Notes under the pieces: generated by a model
Told to the model about the DNA's origin: nothing
Seen by the model: only the letters and a program-made list of their open reading frames with translations
Databases searched by the model: none
Part shown: positions 50,690 through 61,533 of the stretch, in pieces
Layout: each line of letters begins with the position of its first letter
Numbering within the stretch: the first letter of the stretch is position 1
NCBI GenBank assembly: GCA_028023455.1
Contig: JAQFVV010000280.1
Coordinates: forward strand, 310,001-374,000
DNA: 64,000 bases
Source of the DNA: Epiperipatus broadwayi
Taxonomy: Eukaryota; Onychophora; Udeonychophora; Euonychophora; Peripatidae
Reading direction: 5' to 3'
Position numbers and translations under genes: made by a program

Positions 50690-50882
50690 AATTAGATAGA
50701 CAGACAGATAGGCAAAAAGATAGACAGGTAGGTAGGTCAGTATGTGGGTAGTAGTGAAGGGTGTGACTGGGTAGGTAAGTATATAGGTGGGTGGGTGGGT
50801 AGGTAGGTGGGTAGCGAAGGAGGGAGGCAGGCAGGCAGGTAAGTAGGTCGGGGGAGGCAAGTAAGTAGGTCGGTCGATCTTG
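50690..50882 (+). repeat. GGTA/GGCA/GATA tetranucleotide microsatellite
   Basis: Imperfect runs of GATA/GACA, then GGTA, GGTG and GGCA units with interruptions. The proline/threonine-rich frames on the minus strand are translations of this repeat and not genes. Confidence 0.85.
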
Positions 50883-51012
50883 TGGATACTTCAAAAAATA
50901 GAAATTATTTATACCATTAATAAAAACTTGTCAAAAATACATGATTTTTTAAAAATAAATAAATTATATTTATTTCTTTAAATTAAATATAGATCAATGT
51001 ATATGTAAACAA

Positions 51013-51194
51013 AATAAATCCCTCTCCTTCATATTAGGATTTAAAAGTACTCTAAATGTTGAACAAAGGATTAAGAATAGAATGAATCTACCTATTCAGA
51101 GCTCCCAAGAATCGGTGGATTCATTCTATACTTGATTCTTTGATTAACATTTAGAGTGCTTTTAAGTAATATCCAGGAAGAAGGGTGATTTATT
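51013..51194. mobile_element. 182-bp hairpin, MITE-like
   Basis: The two halves are inverted copies from AATAAATC (51,013) to GATTTATT (51,194), with arms about 80 bp long; both contain CTCTAAATGTT and GAATGAATC on matching strands. The loop is short (about 51,096-51,108). No transposase and no clear target-site duplication. Confidence 0.55.
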
Positions 51195-51605
51195 CCTTTG
51201 TTTTTATATTTATTTCTACACTTGAATGCTGCTGTGTGTGTTGAACTTTTTAAACCTTTTTTATAGTTAATGTATAACTTGTTCAAGTTTCTCTTTACAA
51301 ATTCTGAAGTGATTAATATTTTTTAATGAGTAATTACATCAAATACTATAGTAAACTAATATGTTTTATTAATTCAAATTTTCATAAAGTTGTATTATTA
51401 AATTATGAAGATGAGTTATAATCTGAGGTATTTAATAACTACCAATTCATTTTTTAGTTTAGTGATGTACTTGTAGTGGAACTAGATAACACACTGTAGG
51501 AGGATAAGAATCTCGACCTTTATTAAAAATAGACCATTTAATTTTCACATGACTGACCTGAAAAAGAAAAAATAATAATCTTTCACTAACAATAATTATA
51601 ATATA
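51195..51605. other. AT-rich spacer
   Basis: Nothing recognised. Confidence 0.4.
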
Positions 51606-51702
51606 TTAAAACAGGCAAAACTTTCCATACAGTAGTGCTACTCAGTGTAAGCCAGAGTAATCAATGGATGCCACTTGTGCATAAAATCCCTATCTAGTAC
51701 CT

Positions 51703-51762
51703 ACTCATCCAATACCCCCAGACTAGTTTATGGCTTGTGCCCTTCATCAGTGAGGAGTCTTG
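51703..51762 (-). ncRNA. Degenerate hammerhead ribozyme (family 2, left arm)
   Basis: Minus strand. CTGATGA is intact at 51,750-51,744 and helix I still pairs, but the GAAA box reads TAAA (A instead of C at plus 51,730) and the base of helix II is altered. Likely inactive. Confidence 0.65.
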
Positions 51763-52223
51763 GATCTGAGAACACTGCACCTAGATCTTAGGATTAATGC
51801 AACCCTCCAGCAGTCACTTTTTATCTCTACTTAACCACAAACTACAAGAATAAAATTTATTTTCAATCTAAGTTCATTAGCTTATATAATCATATAGGTC
51901 TGAACTCAGTTCAGTACACATACCTTTTGGTGTCTTTGGTTCTTTAATAACCATAAGGAATGGTGATCATGTGATGTTTAGTGGTTTAATACCAATCCTG
52001 CCTAATAGGATAGTGATGGCTATGATTATTAAAAAACCAAAGACACCAAATTTGGGTACTGAACTGAGTTCAGACCTATACGACTATATAAGCTAATGAA
52101 TTTAGATTGAAAATATTGTTGTGTTTTCAGTTTTATTCTCATATTTTTATAGTTAAATAGAGATAAAAGGTAGCTGCTGGAGGGGTTGCATTAGATCCTA
52201 AGATCTAGGTGCAGTTCTCTGGG

Positions 52224-52283
52224 ATCCAAGGCTCCTCATTGATGAAGGCCACAAGACTGAAACTAGTCTGGGGATTTGGATGA
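52224..52283 (+). ncRNA. Degenerate hammerhead ribozyme (family 2, right arm)
   Basis: Helix I strands ATCCAA/TTTGGAT and TCCTCA/TGGGGA are present. GAAAC and the GTC cleavage triplet are intact. The core starts TTGATGA instead of CTGATGA (52,239-52,245), and helix II is mismatched (GGC with GAC). Likely inactive. Confidence 0.65.
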
Positions 52284-52387
52284 ATAGGCACTAAATAGGG
52301 ATTTTATACACAAGCCTTCTGGCATCCATTGATTACTTTGGCTTGCACTGAGTGGTACTACTGTATGGAGAGTTTTGCCTGTTTTAA

Positions 52388-54214
52388 TAACAGTTATGAT
52401 CATGTGATTATAGTATATATATATATAAGTATATTTATAATATTATGGACACCAAAACTTTATCTTAATTTTAGCAGAGCTCTCTTGTGAAACAAACATA
52501 TGTATAAATATAACTGTACAAATAAAATGTCAACCTCTTACTTGTTAATCACAAAGTTGTAATGTATATTGAAATTCAAACCTATGTAAACAAGAAGTAT
52601 GAATCTAAATGAGCAAAGATCTTATTTTTCTTAATAAACAAACATATTTTCTCTTAAGTATAGTGAAAATATATTTATTTATTAGCAAAAAGCTTGAAAA
52701 TTGTTATAACAGTGGAATTCTAAAGGATAATAATTAGCAAGAGAACTACATTATACATCAAAATACATGCATGCCAGTTTATGATCAATTTATTTATATA
52801 AGTATATTAAATATTCATAAGTTGACCTGAATCCAACTGAACTATGAAAAACTTTAAAATTCATTATAGTAAATTTTTTTTTAATTATCTTAATAAATTG
52901 TGATTTGATCAAATAAATCTCTCATCAATGTCATATTTTGCTCTAAAAATTGCTTTAGTTAAATCTTTTAAAATCAATTATTTATTATCTACATTATCTA
53001 AAAGTGTTGATCAGAAGCCTTTATTTTTATTTTTTTAAGAAATATGTCAATAATTGTACAGGAATTCATGAAATACTTCTAGATATTTTAGATTCCAATG
53101 GATATAAACATATGATCATGTGATTGTTAGTTTCAAAAAGCATTTGAATTCATTATTTGGGATTCTTTTTTCTCAACATGTATTATTTCTTATAAAATAT
53201 TTGTACTTTCACCAATAGTTAAAAATTATTTTTAAAATTGAAATGTCTTTGTTATTATACCTAGTATTCTTCATTATTTATATAGATTCACTAATAAAAG
53301 ACTTTGAAGAAGTAACAAAAAGTTTCTAATTTGATCTATCTGGAAATAATACTCTTCTATATTTTCTTTTATTAATGATATTTTCGTGATAAAAAGATTT
53401 CTAATGTTCAGTTATTATCACTATGCAATTTTCAGCATCACATTAATATGCCATCCTACTCAAAACTTCTTCAAGTGTATAATATGATCAGAGTAATAAA
53501 AAGAACACACTTGCAGAAAATTTAAGCTAATCTACTACACTTGATATGGCAATAAATCTATTTAAAATCAAACAAAAATTGCATCTTAATCATTGATAAA
53601 TATCAAAATAAATCTTAATACCAGGTGATTATCACAGTAAAGACCATGATCATCAATGCAATATTTTTCAGTTCATTAGTGTCATGAATAACTTAAATAT
53701 CAACTGTAGAAAAGGTATTACATTTTTATCTGCTATTGCTTGAAACAAAATAGCTTGAATAATCAATAATAACCTGGTGGTATTGCAATTACACCCCTAA
53801 ATAAGTTCCCGATTTTTTCTTATCAAAGAGGCTTGGGATTCAAAACTGAAAATAATGCAATTATGAATCTATCAATAAACCTGTACATCCACTTTATTAT
53901 TCTAAAAGCCCAAACTTTAAAACAATGTCTGGAAATGGGAATTTAATTTCTTTACTCAAGTTTATTTAATTAGCAAAAAATAAAGGAAAGGACACTCTTG
54001 TTTTATCACAGAACAATCACTCATGAAGGTGTAAATTTTATCAAGGCAAATGTCATTATCTAGAATCTTTTTTTTTCTGATAATGCCTTAGCTCATACTG
54101 ACCTTAAATATTATTACAGTTATTGGTGATTTTTTTTAATGTAACAAATAAAAATAATCTTAAACCATTAAGCATCACATGATCACATTTCCTATACTAG
54201 CACATTAATTGTTG
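52388..54214. other. AT-rich non-coding DNA between the two foldback repeats
   Basis: No gene or element recognised. Confidence 0.5.
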
Positions 54215-54315
54215 ATAAACAGAGCAAAACTCTCCATACAGTATTGCCACCTGTGCTAAACAGAGTAATCAATGGATGCCAGAAGGCTTGTGCATAAAAT
54301 CCCTATCTAATGCCT

Positions 54316-54366
54316 ACACATCCAATATCCCCAGACTAGTTTCTGGCTTGTGGCCTTCGTCAGTGA
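54316..54366 (-). ncRNA. Truncated hammerhead ribozyme (family 2, left arm)
   Basis: Minus strand. CTGACGA (54,363-54,357), helix II, GAAAC and GTC are intact, but the 5' strand of helix I is missing because of the arm truncation. It could not fold alone. Confidence 0.65.
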
Positions 54367-54626
54367 TCATGTGATGCTTAATGGTTTAACACCAATCCTG
54401 CCTAATAGGATAGTGGTGGCTATGATTGTAAAAGAGCCAAAGACACCAAAATGTATGGGTGCTGAACTGAGTTCAGACCCATATGACTATATAAGCTATT
54501 GAGCTTAGATTGAAAATATTTTTTGTGTTTTCAATTTCATTCTCATAGTTTTGTAGTTAAGTAGAGATAAAAGGTGCTTGCTAGAGGGTTGCATTAGATC
54601 CTAAGATCTAGATGCAGTGCTCTCAG

Positions 54627-54685
54627 ATCCAAAGCTCCTCACTGACGAAGGCCACAAGCCAGAAACTAGTCTGGGGATATTGGAT
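54627..54685 (+). ncRNA. Hammerhead ribozyme, type I, intact core (family 2)
   Basis: Outer helix I pairs ATCCAA (54,627-54,632) with TTGGAT (54,680-54,685), six pairs. Inner helix I pairs TCCTCA (54,636-54,641) with TGGGGA (54,672-54,677), six pairs with one G-T. An asymmetric internal loop separates them, where tertiary contacts with loop II are expected. The core CTGACGA is at 54,642-54,648. Helix II is GGC-CACAA-GCC with an A/A mismatch at its base. GAAA is at 54,662-54,665. Helix III is two pairs (AC-TA-GT). Predicted cleavage follows C54671 in GTC. All invariant core positions are present. Confidence 0.88.
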
Positions 54686-54790
54686 GAGTAGCCATTAGAT
54701 AGGGATTTTATGCACAAGCCTTCTGGCATCCATTGATTACTCTGTTTAGCACAGGTGGCAATACTGTATGGAGAGTTTTGCTCTGTTTAT

Positions 54791-55432
54791 AAAAATAATC
54801 TTCTTTTGAATATGGAGTATATCTCTTCAAATTGATCAAACTATAAACTGTTTCCAAAAAATAACTGCTCTGCAAACTTATTAAGCACTCTTGTTTAGTA
54901 ATATGATGATTCAAAAGTGTCAACCTGTTTAAAAAAGTAGCATAAAATGGCACAAGATGTACATATTTTTATATGACCAATCAATATCAGATCTATAAGT
55001 ATACTCTTCATATTGAAATCTTTTATTTCACAATTACTCATCAGAGTAAAAATAAATCAAGTAATTATCAGAATTCTATGTACTATAAATTAAATCTCAT
55101 GAATTTCATTAAGATACTTAATAATTTAATAAGACTAAAGCCAATTTACTTTTTTTTAATAGAGAAAAATAAATCAATGTGTGTATTTACTAAAAGTATT
55201 CAAAATTTACTTATTTTAAAATGTAATTGTTTTTCATATCGTATTCAATAAGGGTGTATGATTTTAATGTAGGATGGTGCTACTTCAGGCAGACTCTGAC
55301 TATATAATTAATGTATTCTCTGTGAATTTTAGATTATAATTTATGTGCTATGGTATTTGAATTTTGAAACATTACATTTCTACTAATATAACTTAAAATA
55401 ATGAATTCTATGCAATTAATAATTTTCTAAAG
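54791..55432. other. AT-rich non-coding DNA
   Basis: A 92-codon frame (54,973-55,251, plus) is low complexity and unsupported. Confidence 0.45.
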
Positions 55433-55608
55433 AGTACAATTTAGTTGAGAGGTCAGCGCGACTGCCTTGCACTTGCAGGCAGTTTCCTGGGTTGCGGGTT
55501 CGTGTCCCAGTCGATGCTATGACACTTAAAAAAAAAGAGGATATTTTCCCTTTTCTTTTTTATACTCTAAATTAAATTTTTATAAGTCAACTTTGAGCAG
55601 TACAATTT
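55433..55608 (+). mobile_element. tRNA-derived SINE (second copy)
   Basis: From 55,443 it reads TTGAGAGGTCAGCGCGACTG (A-box-like), then GGGTTCGTGTCCCAG (strong B box at 55,496-55,510), then CTATGACAC and an A-rich tail. It shares GAGAGGTCA, GGGTTCG and CTATGACA with the minus-strand SINE at 34.3 kb. A 10-bp duplication AGTACAATTT at 55,433-55,442 and 55,599-55,608 is a plausible target-site duplication, which would put some unique sequence inside the element's 3' end. Confidence 0.6.
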
Positions 55609-56479
55609 TTTTAAAAAATATTTTTTATAGTTGTAAAAATTTTTATAATTTAATAAAAATTAATTCCATAAAATTTACTACTGAGAATCCATTGTTCAAG
55701 ATTAGGGGATAAAAATTGGAACTATCTTAAGCACAATTTCACTAAGTTATCTTCAGCATAATTTCATCTTTATTCATTTATTATTAAAATGAATATTAGA
55801 AATAGAATAATTATAAAATATACTTTGAAGTTACTAATTAATTATATTTTAGATTTTAAAGGCTGAGAGTGCTGCTATCTGGTCTATATACACAGAACTC
55901 CAGATCATAAATTTTTTGATACAAAAAATAATTCTCTTATTTGTAATAATTAATTAAACTAAAATGCTTTAATTTATTTAAAAATAAACTAATTAAAAAA
56001 TATTAATATTGCTATTTAATTCTCAATAATGGATATATAAAGATGTTTGCTTAAATAAACATGTTGATACAAAAACACTATTATGAAGTAATCAAAAACT
56101 ACTACTCATTATTTCAGTAGAAGTTATTAATGTTCTATTTTCTTGTGATCAAGAGGTAAATTTTTTGTCTTTTCAATCCCTGTACCTTCGAGAAACATTT
56201 TGAGATATTGGAATGTTTTTTTTTTTAAATAGTTACTTTGAAAAACCAAAGTCAATTGAATTCCAATAATAATAAAAAAATTCAAAAAAAAGTGGTAAAA
56301 ATATTTTATAATATTCAAAATTGTTTGTATGAAACTAATATAAACTATTACAGAAAAATGGAGTGGGTAAATATGTTATAGGATTAGGACACAAACTTGA
56401 GGAATTTTTTTAAAAAGAAAGTATATTACGAATTATTTTTTTAAGAAAAATAATATATAGAAATGTACATAGAAGCATG
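55609..56479. other. AT-rich non-coding DNA
   Basis: No features seen. Confidence 0.45.
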
Positions 56480-58431
56480 AAAATGAAACAACAGCAGAAT
56501 TGAATTACATTTCAACTAAGAGAAAATATGTATTCCAAAAGTGTAATGTTCTTAATAGATTCAACACAGGAAATGATCATCAATTTGTAAGATATAAGAT
56601 ATGTGTTAATTCAAAACTACAGTTAATATTCCTAACCTTCAAAAACATTCAAATAAATTTAAATTAGAGCTGCAACAAAGATAGATAATAAAAAGCAGAA
56701 ATTTCTGAATAAATTTTCTACTGAAACAAGATAATGTATGAATAAATAAATAAAAAAATATGAAAATATAAAAAAATTATCCGTTTAAAAGAATTGAATA
56801 TCTAAAGTTTTGTAAGATGATATAAAAATAGTTAATAATGATATAAGAAAATTTAATTGTGAATTAGCAATTAAAGCTATATAAAATAAAAGTCTCAAAA
56901 GTACAAACAATATCTTGATATTTATAGAAAACTTATTTCTGCAATAAAAAGGAAAAATAGATTACTAAAAAAGGAGATGACATCACGAAATGGATGAAGG
57001 TGTTCTATAAAGAATTATATAGCAATAAAAAACAAAAAAACAAAGTATCTCCTAGAATTACTAATTCTTCTGAAATGCCTGGCATTTTAAATGAAGAAGT
57101 GAAACATGTAATTAAATCATCTGTGAAGAAGGAAAAATCTACAAGTAATGATGGAATTATAACTGATTTTTTAAAAGACACAAATGAGGTAAATAAAAAA
57201 ATTATTAGCAAAGTTATTACAAAATGTTTAAATGATAAAGATGTACCAGATAATTGGAAGAATGCAGTAATATTATTGATATTTAAAAAAGATAATTAAA
57301 AAATACAGAAATTATGAATTTATCAGTCTTTTATTAGTCCTATATAAAATGTTTTCCAATATAATTACTACTCATTTATGAACTTTGGATGTTAACCAAT
57401 CAACAGAGCAAGCTGGATTTAAACGTAGCTTTAGCACAATGGATTACATCCAAATATTGAGAGCAGTTGTAGAATCAATGAATATAAATTGCTATTATGC
57501 TGTGGGTTTCTATAAGCATTTTTACAATAATTAGCACATTGCATCATCAAAATATAGGTGTAGGATATTGTCATATTTTAAAGAATATCAAAATATTGAG
57601 AAGAATAAAATAATTCTATATCTCCAAAACTTTTTACACCAATTTTACAAGAAATATTTTGTGGATTAAAATAAAAAACTAAGGATATAAAAATAAATAA
57701 AGATTACTTAAATCTTTTCGAGTTTGCAAATAATATGTCTGTCTTTGCAAATAAAGCTTCACAATTTTTAGGAAATGTTGCAAGAGTTATGAGATGAAAG
57801 TAAAAAAGGAGAACTAATGACAAATACTAAAACGACTTAAGTAATGTTCAATGCATTTTATCAAAAGAAGAAAATAAAGCTGGATAATGATGAATTAGAT
57901 GTTAACAACTACAAATTCCTTGATCCAATTATTAATGCAAATGGAATCATAAAATTAAACTTGAATAATTTTACAAAAAATAACTTACTATTAAAAGAAA
58001 AAATATCTGTGTTTGAAAATAACGATTTTTAATAAATATGTTTTACCAGTTCTTATTTATGACTTTGAGATTTTGATACTTAATACAAAAGCAATACAGA
58101 GACTTCAGATCACTCAACAAAATATATTAAAAGTAACAAGAAAAGATTGAAAATGAAATATTTGGGTGAGGAAACAAACAGGTATTACTAATATCACTGA
58201 AAGAATTAAGAAATTAAAGTGGAGCTGATCTAGATATATTGTTCTTAAACTGGACACCAAAAAAATGTAAAAGATTTTTAAAAAAACCATATATAAGATG
58301 AGTAAATGAAATAAGGAAGCTTGTTGGTGTGATGTGCAAATAAGAGGCTAGAGATCAGAAAAACAAGATTAAATTTTAAGAGATCGTCATCCAGCAATGG
58401 ATCGATAATGGTTGAAGATGATGATGATGAA
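56480..58431 (+). mobile_element. RTE-type LINE (copy 2, heavily decayed)
   Basis: Endonuclease C-terminus, linker, RT and a GATGATGATGATG tail follow in RTE order. The tail region (AATGGATCGATAATGGTTGA) matches the 3' end of the copy at 50.3 kb. Longer but much more mutated than copy 1, hence an older insertion. Confidence 0.7.
56490..58250 (+). pseudogene. RTE ORF: endonuclease end and reverse transcriptase (broken)
   Basis: At about 56,500-56,600 a frame with ELNYISTKRKYVF and NRFNTGNDHQFVR matches the RTE endonuclease end (the SDHRLVR motif, here NDHQFVR). At 56,994-57,299 the linker and first RT helices include GIITDFLKDTNEV and NWKNAVILLIFKK. Next come ISLLLVLYK and EQAGFKRSFSTMDYI (57,320-57,460). 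The catalytic F-ADD box is FANNMSVF (about 57,722), so both aspartates have become asparagine. Many stops. Confidence 0.7.
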
Positions 58432-59385
58432 TACAGAAAAGTATGATATAATAGGACTTTTTTATATATATTATTACATTGAAATAAACATTTTTATAGA
58501 AATAAAATAAATCTAACATAGATATTAAATACTGAATGTCTTTAGAAAAAATTTTAAACTTTAAAACTTTAATTAAATTATCCAAATACATTCAATGTTG
58601 AGAACTAGTTCATCATATAAGTATAACTAAAATACCATCATCACAAATCTTCAGATAAACACTAAAAGTATGCACTCTTATTTAATTATCATATCAATAG
58701 ATAAAGATCAGATTCTAAAATTATTCATTTAATTAGTTTATAATTTTATCTAATCTTTAACTTAACACAATCATTTAAAGCATTGATTTAATCAATATAT
58801 GCTAGATATAAAAATGTTTCTATTAAATGACTTTCATTCAAGCAGAAAAAACTGTTTTGTTCATTCAGATTAGTATATAACCAATAGATTACTAATGAAT
58901 AATATTTTTGTAGTGTAATTTTCACTATACTATTCTCATGCACATGATTTGTGTCAAAATTGTGAGAGCAATATGTTTGACACTTATCAATTAAACTGTA
59001 ATAATTGGCTATCCATATATACTAAACAATGATCAAGATACTAGTTCAGCAAATGTGCTTTTTGGGGGATCATATATCTTTTTCACATATCTTTGGTAAT
59101 ATGTTTATGATTATACCTCTCCACAAGATGCTAAAAGAGAATGGAAACCAGTCTCTACCTTACATGAGAATGGTATACTGAAAATTACAAAAATATTATT
59201 CATTAAGTGAATAATCTCTAGTCTAATAAATAACTAATAAAAATTATTAATAGTAGATTATTGTGTGGATTCAATTCAATAATTTCTCTTCAAATAAATC
59301 AGCTTTGTTTCTTAATAAATCTTTATTGTAAGTAATATTTGGAGGCTTCATAACTATACTATTTACATAACAATGAAGGCTTAAA
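58432..59385. other. AT-rich non-coding DNA
   Basis: Likely intron or 3' flank of the minus-strand gene whose exons lie just above. No further exon could be supported. Confidence 0.4.
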
Positions 59386-59533
59386 TTACAGTTGAAGTAC
59401 AGGTTTATTTCTTCTCATCTTCATCATATTTGCAACATCCTAAATCAGCTTTGTTAAGGGACAAAAATTACAATAATAATATTATTTCAAGTTATTTATA
59501 AAAAATTAAATATGCAATTTCATTTTTTCTTAC

Positions 59534-59727
59534 CTTTTGAGTATTAACTTTTTGCACCGTCGTATTATAAGTATACAATGTATCCCTCACAATACATAAT
59601 TCGGTTTTTGTTGGGCAATAGGAGTTTTCATTCGGCACATGATATCTTATCTGTCCATCTTTTTCAAATTTATTCTCATTAAAAAACTCAACATGAATGT
59701 TTACACGTGGTGTTGGTATATCTTCAT
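59534..59727 (-). CDS. Internal exon of a probable ML-domain (NPC2/MD-2-like) gene
   Basis: Bounded on the minus strand by an acceptor (TTTATACTATAG|AT) and a strong donor (CAAAAG|GTAAGA). It is 194 nt, open throughout, entered in phase 1 and left in phase 0. It encodes RVNIHVEFFNENKFEKD (a beta-strand pair as in the family's 'V.l.v.F.p') and later SYCPTKTELCIV then TLYTYNTTV. ML-domain lipid-binding proteins have C-x6-C followed by a YxY..T.pV strand at this point. The closing cysteine-containing strands are missing, so at least one more exon is needed. One weak candidate, 59,439-59,386, would add 17 residues and a stop, but it lacks ML features. The exon is well supported; the family name is moderate. 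Confidence 0.5.
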
Positions 59728-59951
59728 CTATAGTATAAACATGACATACTTAAGTCTAATAAAAAATGTCAAATTTAAATAATTCAAAGATTTTTAAAAA
59801 TCAGAACCAAAGACTGCTCCATATATATATAATACAAATAAAATGTCTGTTAATTAAAAAACTATTGTAATAACAATAAAAATAATAAATATAACAGTAA
59901 TGAACAATTATAAACAGTCTTTCAATCCATAGAAATACTTGCCTCAATTAC

Positions 59952-60050
59952 CGTTAATTCGGGATTCATGGGATTTGAGTTGATGATATTTGCTACTGCA
60001 GTTGAGGCAGGTTAAGGAATTAACAGAAAGTACTTCTGCAGATTCAGAGA
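59952..60050 (-). CDS. Exon 2 of the probable ML-domain gene
   Basis: Minus strand, acceptor TTATATACAG|TC, donor AACG|GTAATT. It is 99 nt, entered in phase 1 and left in phase 1, which joins in frame to the exon at 59,727-59,534 (GAT codon across the junction). It encodes VSESAEVLSVNSLTCLNC and then KYHQLKSHESRIN. The AEVLSVN...C..C pattern fits the start of an ML domain just after 'DCGS'. A first exon ending in phase 1 with a signal peptide is required upstream (above 60,050). The exon at 23.1 kb has the right phase but lies downstream, so it cannot be the one. Confidence 0.5.
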
Positions 60051-60878
60051 CTGTATATAATAGTTTATTACATTGATTATTTTATTGTTTTATATATATA
60101 AATCTTTTATTATTGTTGTTAATCATATGATAACTTTCTCAGGGAATCAAATAACATTTAAGCAACAAAGCATATCCCTTTTACTAAAAGATATAAATTA
60201 TATTTTCCAAACTCTAGTCTAATTCATTATATTTCGTAAAATTGCCACTTTCATGATTAATATGCTTGGGTCTCATTTTTGACTTTTAACTAATAAACTA
60301 CACAAAGAATTTGAAAAGTATAATTTGCAATATTTCATATTCTGCAGATTGCATTTTGGTCTTACTGTTATGTAGAACTAGGACAGGAACTTTGGATATT
60401 TAAAAAAAATAAAAATGGGTTATGGATTTAGACTATATTTATGTGGAAATTGGAATAAGAATAATGTATAATCTTTTTTGAATTTATTAAAAAATAAGCA
60501 GGATAAGTTATGTGAAGAGAGAATTTTCGAATGAAGAAAAAAAAAGGCATTTCCATTTTTTGTTATTTAGATCTTTATAATGAAAACAAAACAAAAGAAG
60601 CTTAAGACAAAAATAGGAGGTATATGTACTGGAAGAATAATTTGTTGGCTACAAATTGGTAAAAATAATAGGGAAAATAAAGTAAATGGAGTTATAATTA
60701 TGTAAAAAGATTTCAAAAGAAAAGAATATCTAACAAGTTTTCTGTGAATATGGCTAATGCACAAATACTTTTGACTTTATCTTTAAAAAATCATTTTATA
60801 TCATGTCAAAACCTTCACAATTACTCATGAATTTTGCTTACATAACTTCTTTTAGAAAACATTTTTAAATTTTAAAAC
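60051..60878. other. Intronic or intergenic AT-rich DNA
   Basis: A hydrophobic 65-codon frame at 60,764-60,567 (minus) lies where a first exon might be. It has no donor in the right phase and I do not accept it. Confidence 0.4.
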
Positions 60879-61045
60879 AAATTTCTTAAAATAGTCAAAA
60901 TAAAAGTCATAGATCAATTCATAGATCACATGACCCTATCTCTTAAGCTTGTAAGTTATAAACAGTGAGGATTGCCAATTCCTCTACAAGCTTTATGATA
61001 AATGCTTAGCCAGAGCCAGCACTTAAAATATCTCTGTCAGGAACC

Positions 61046-61107
61046 CCTCCCCAAACCCCTGACCATGGTTTCGTGCTTTGGCACCCTCAGAGAGGTGTCA
61101 GGGTAGG
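61046..61107 (-). ncRNA. Hammerhead ribozyme with 1-nt deletion (family 3, unit 1)
   Basis: Identical to the other copies except that the core reads CTGAGG directly followed by GTGC. The last A of CTGAGGA is missing. Either a real inactivating deletion or a sequencing error. Confidence 0.65.
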
Positions 61108-61470
61108 TTCAGACACTAGATCTAAAAATACCAACCCAAAGCTAAGCCTAGCTAAAGTTATCTATTGAGTGGAAAATCTGAAATTTTCAGACATGTCATG
61201 TCTTCAAACCCAGCTATCCAACTCAAACATCTATATGGGGCTGATAGATCTTCAGCCATGCCATATAGAGTAGTCATAGCAATATAAATTGCATAAGACT
61301 TTGGCAGAGACTATAAATAGTCAAAATAAAGTCATAGATCAATTCATAGATCACATGACCCTATCTCTTAAGCTTGTAAGTTATAAACAGTGAGGATTGC
61401 CAATTCCTCTACAAGCTTTATGATAAATGCTTAGCCAGAGCCAGCACTTAAAATATCTCTGTCAGGAACC

Positions 61471-61533
61471 CCTCCCCAAACCCCTGACCATGGTTTCGTG
61501 CTTTGGCACTCCTCAGAGAGGTGTCAGGGTAGG
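61471..61533 (-). ncRNA. Hammerhead ribozyme, type I (family 3, unit 2)
   Basis: Minus-strand mirror of the copies below: CTGAGGA at 61,516-61,510, GTGC-CAAA-GCAC helix II, GAAA at 61,497-61,494, predicted cut after the C at 61,486. Confidence 0.85.

Larger units (their letters stand above)
51606..52387. repeat. Foldback hammerhead repeat, family 2 (complete palindrome)
   Basis: One unit on the minus strand (51,606-51,970) and one on the plus strand (about 52,030-52,387) face each other around a ~60-bp unpaired centre. The outer ends are TTAAAACAGGCAAAACT and AGTTTTGCCTGTTTTAA. Each arm has a ribozyme at the same place, both damaged. Both arms match the palindrome at 54.2 kb. Confidence 0.75.
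54215..54790. repeat. Foldback hammerhead repeat, family 2 (left arm truncated)
   Basis: Same family as 51.6-52.4 kb, with outer ends ATAAACAGAGCAAAAC and its complement. The left arm breaks off just inside its ribozyme (about 54,366) and jumps to the shared central segment (CCTGCCTAATAGGATAGTG). The right arm is complete and carries the best-preserved ribozyme of the family. Confidence 0.75.

Noticed and set aside
50672-50894. Two proline/threonine-rich open frames on the minus strand
   Set aside because: They are translations of the GGTA/GGCA microsatellite; open frames arise because the repeat lacks stops.
55443-55535. Functional tRNA-Ala or tRNA-Cys gene
   Set aside because: The anticodon arm has the wrong loop length and there is no acceptor stem; the SINE interpretation fits better.
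60567-60764. Hydrophobic 65-codon frame as first exon of the ML-like gene
   Set aside because: No donor in the required phase and no signal-peptide layout followed by the family's start motif.
61230-61300. CTGAAGA box (minus strand) in family 3 as an additional hammerhead
   Set aside because: No GAAA box and cleavage triplet at acceptable spacing, and no helix I.
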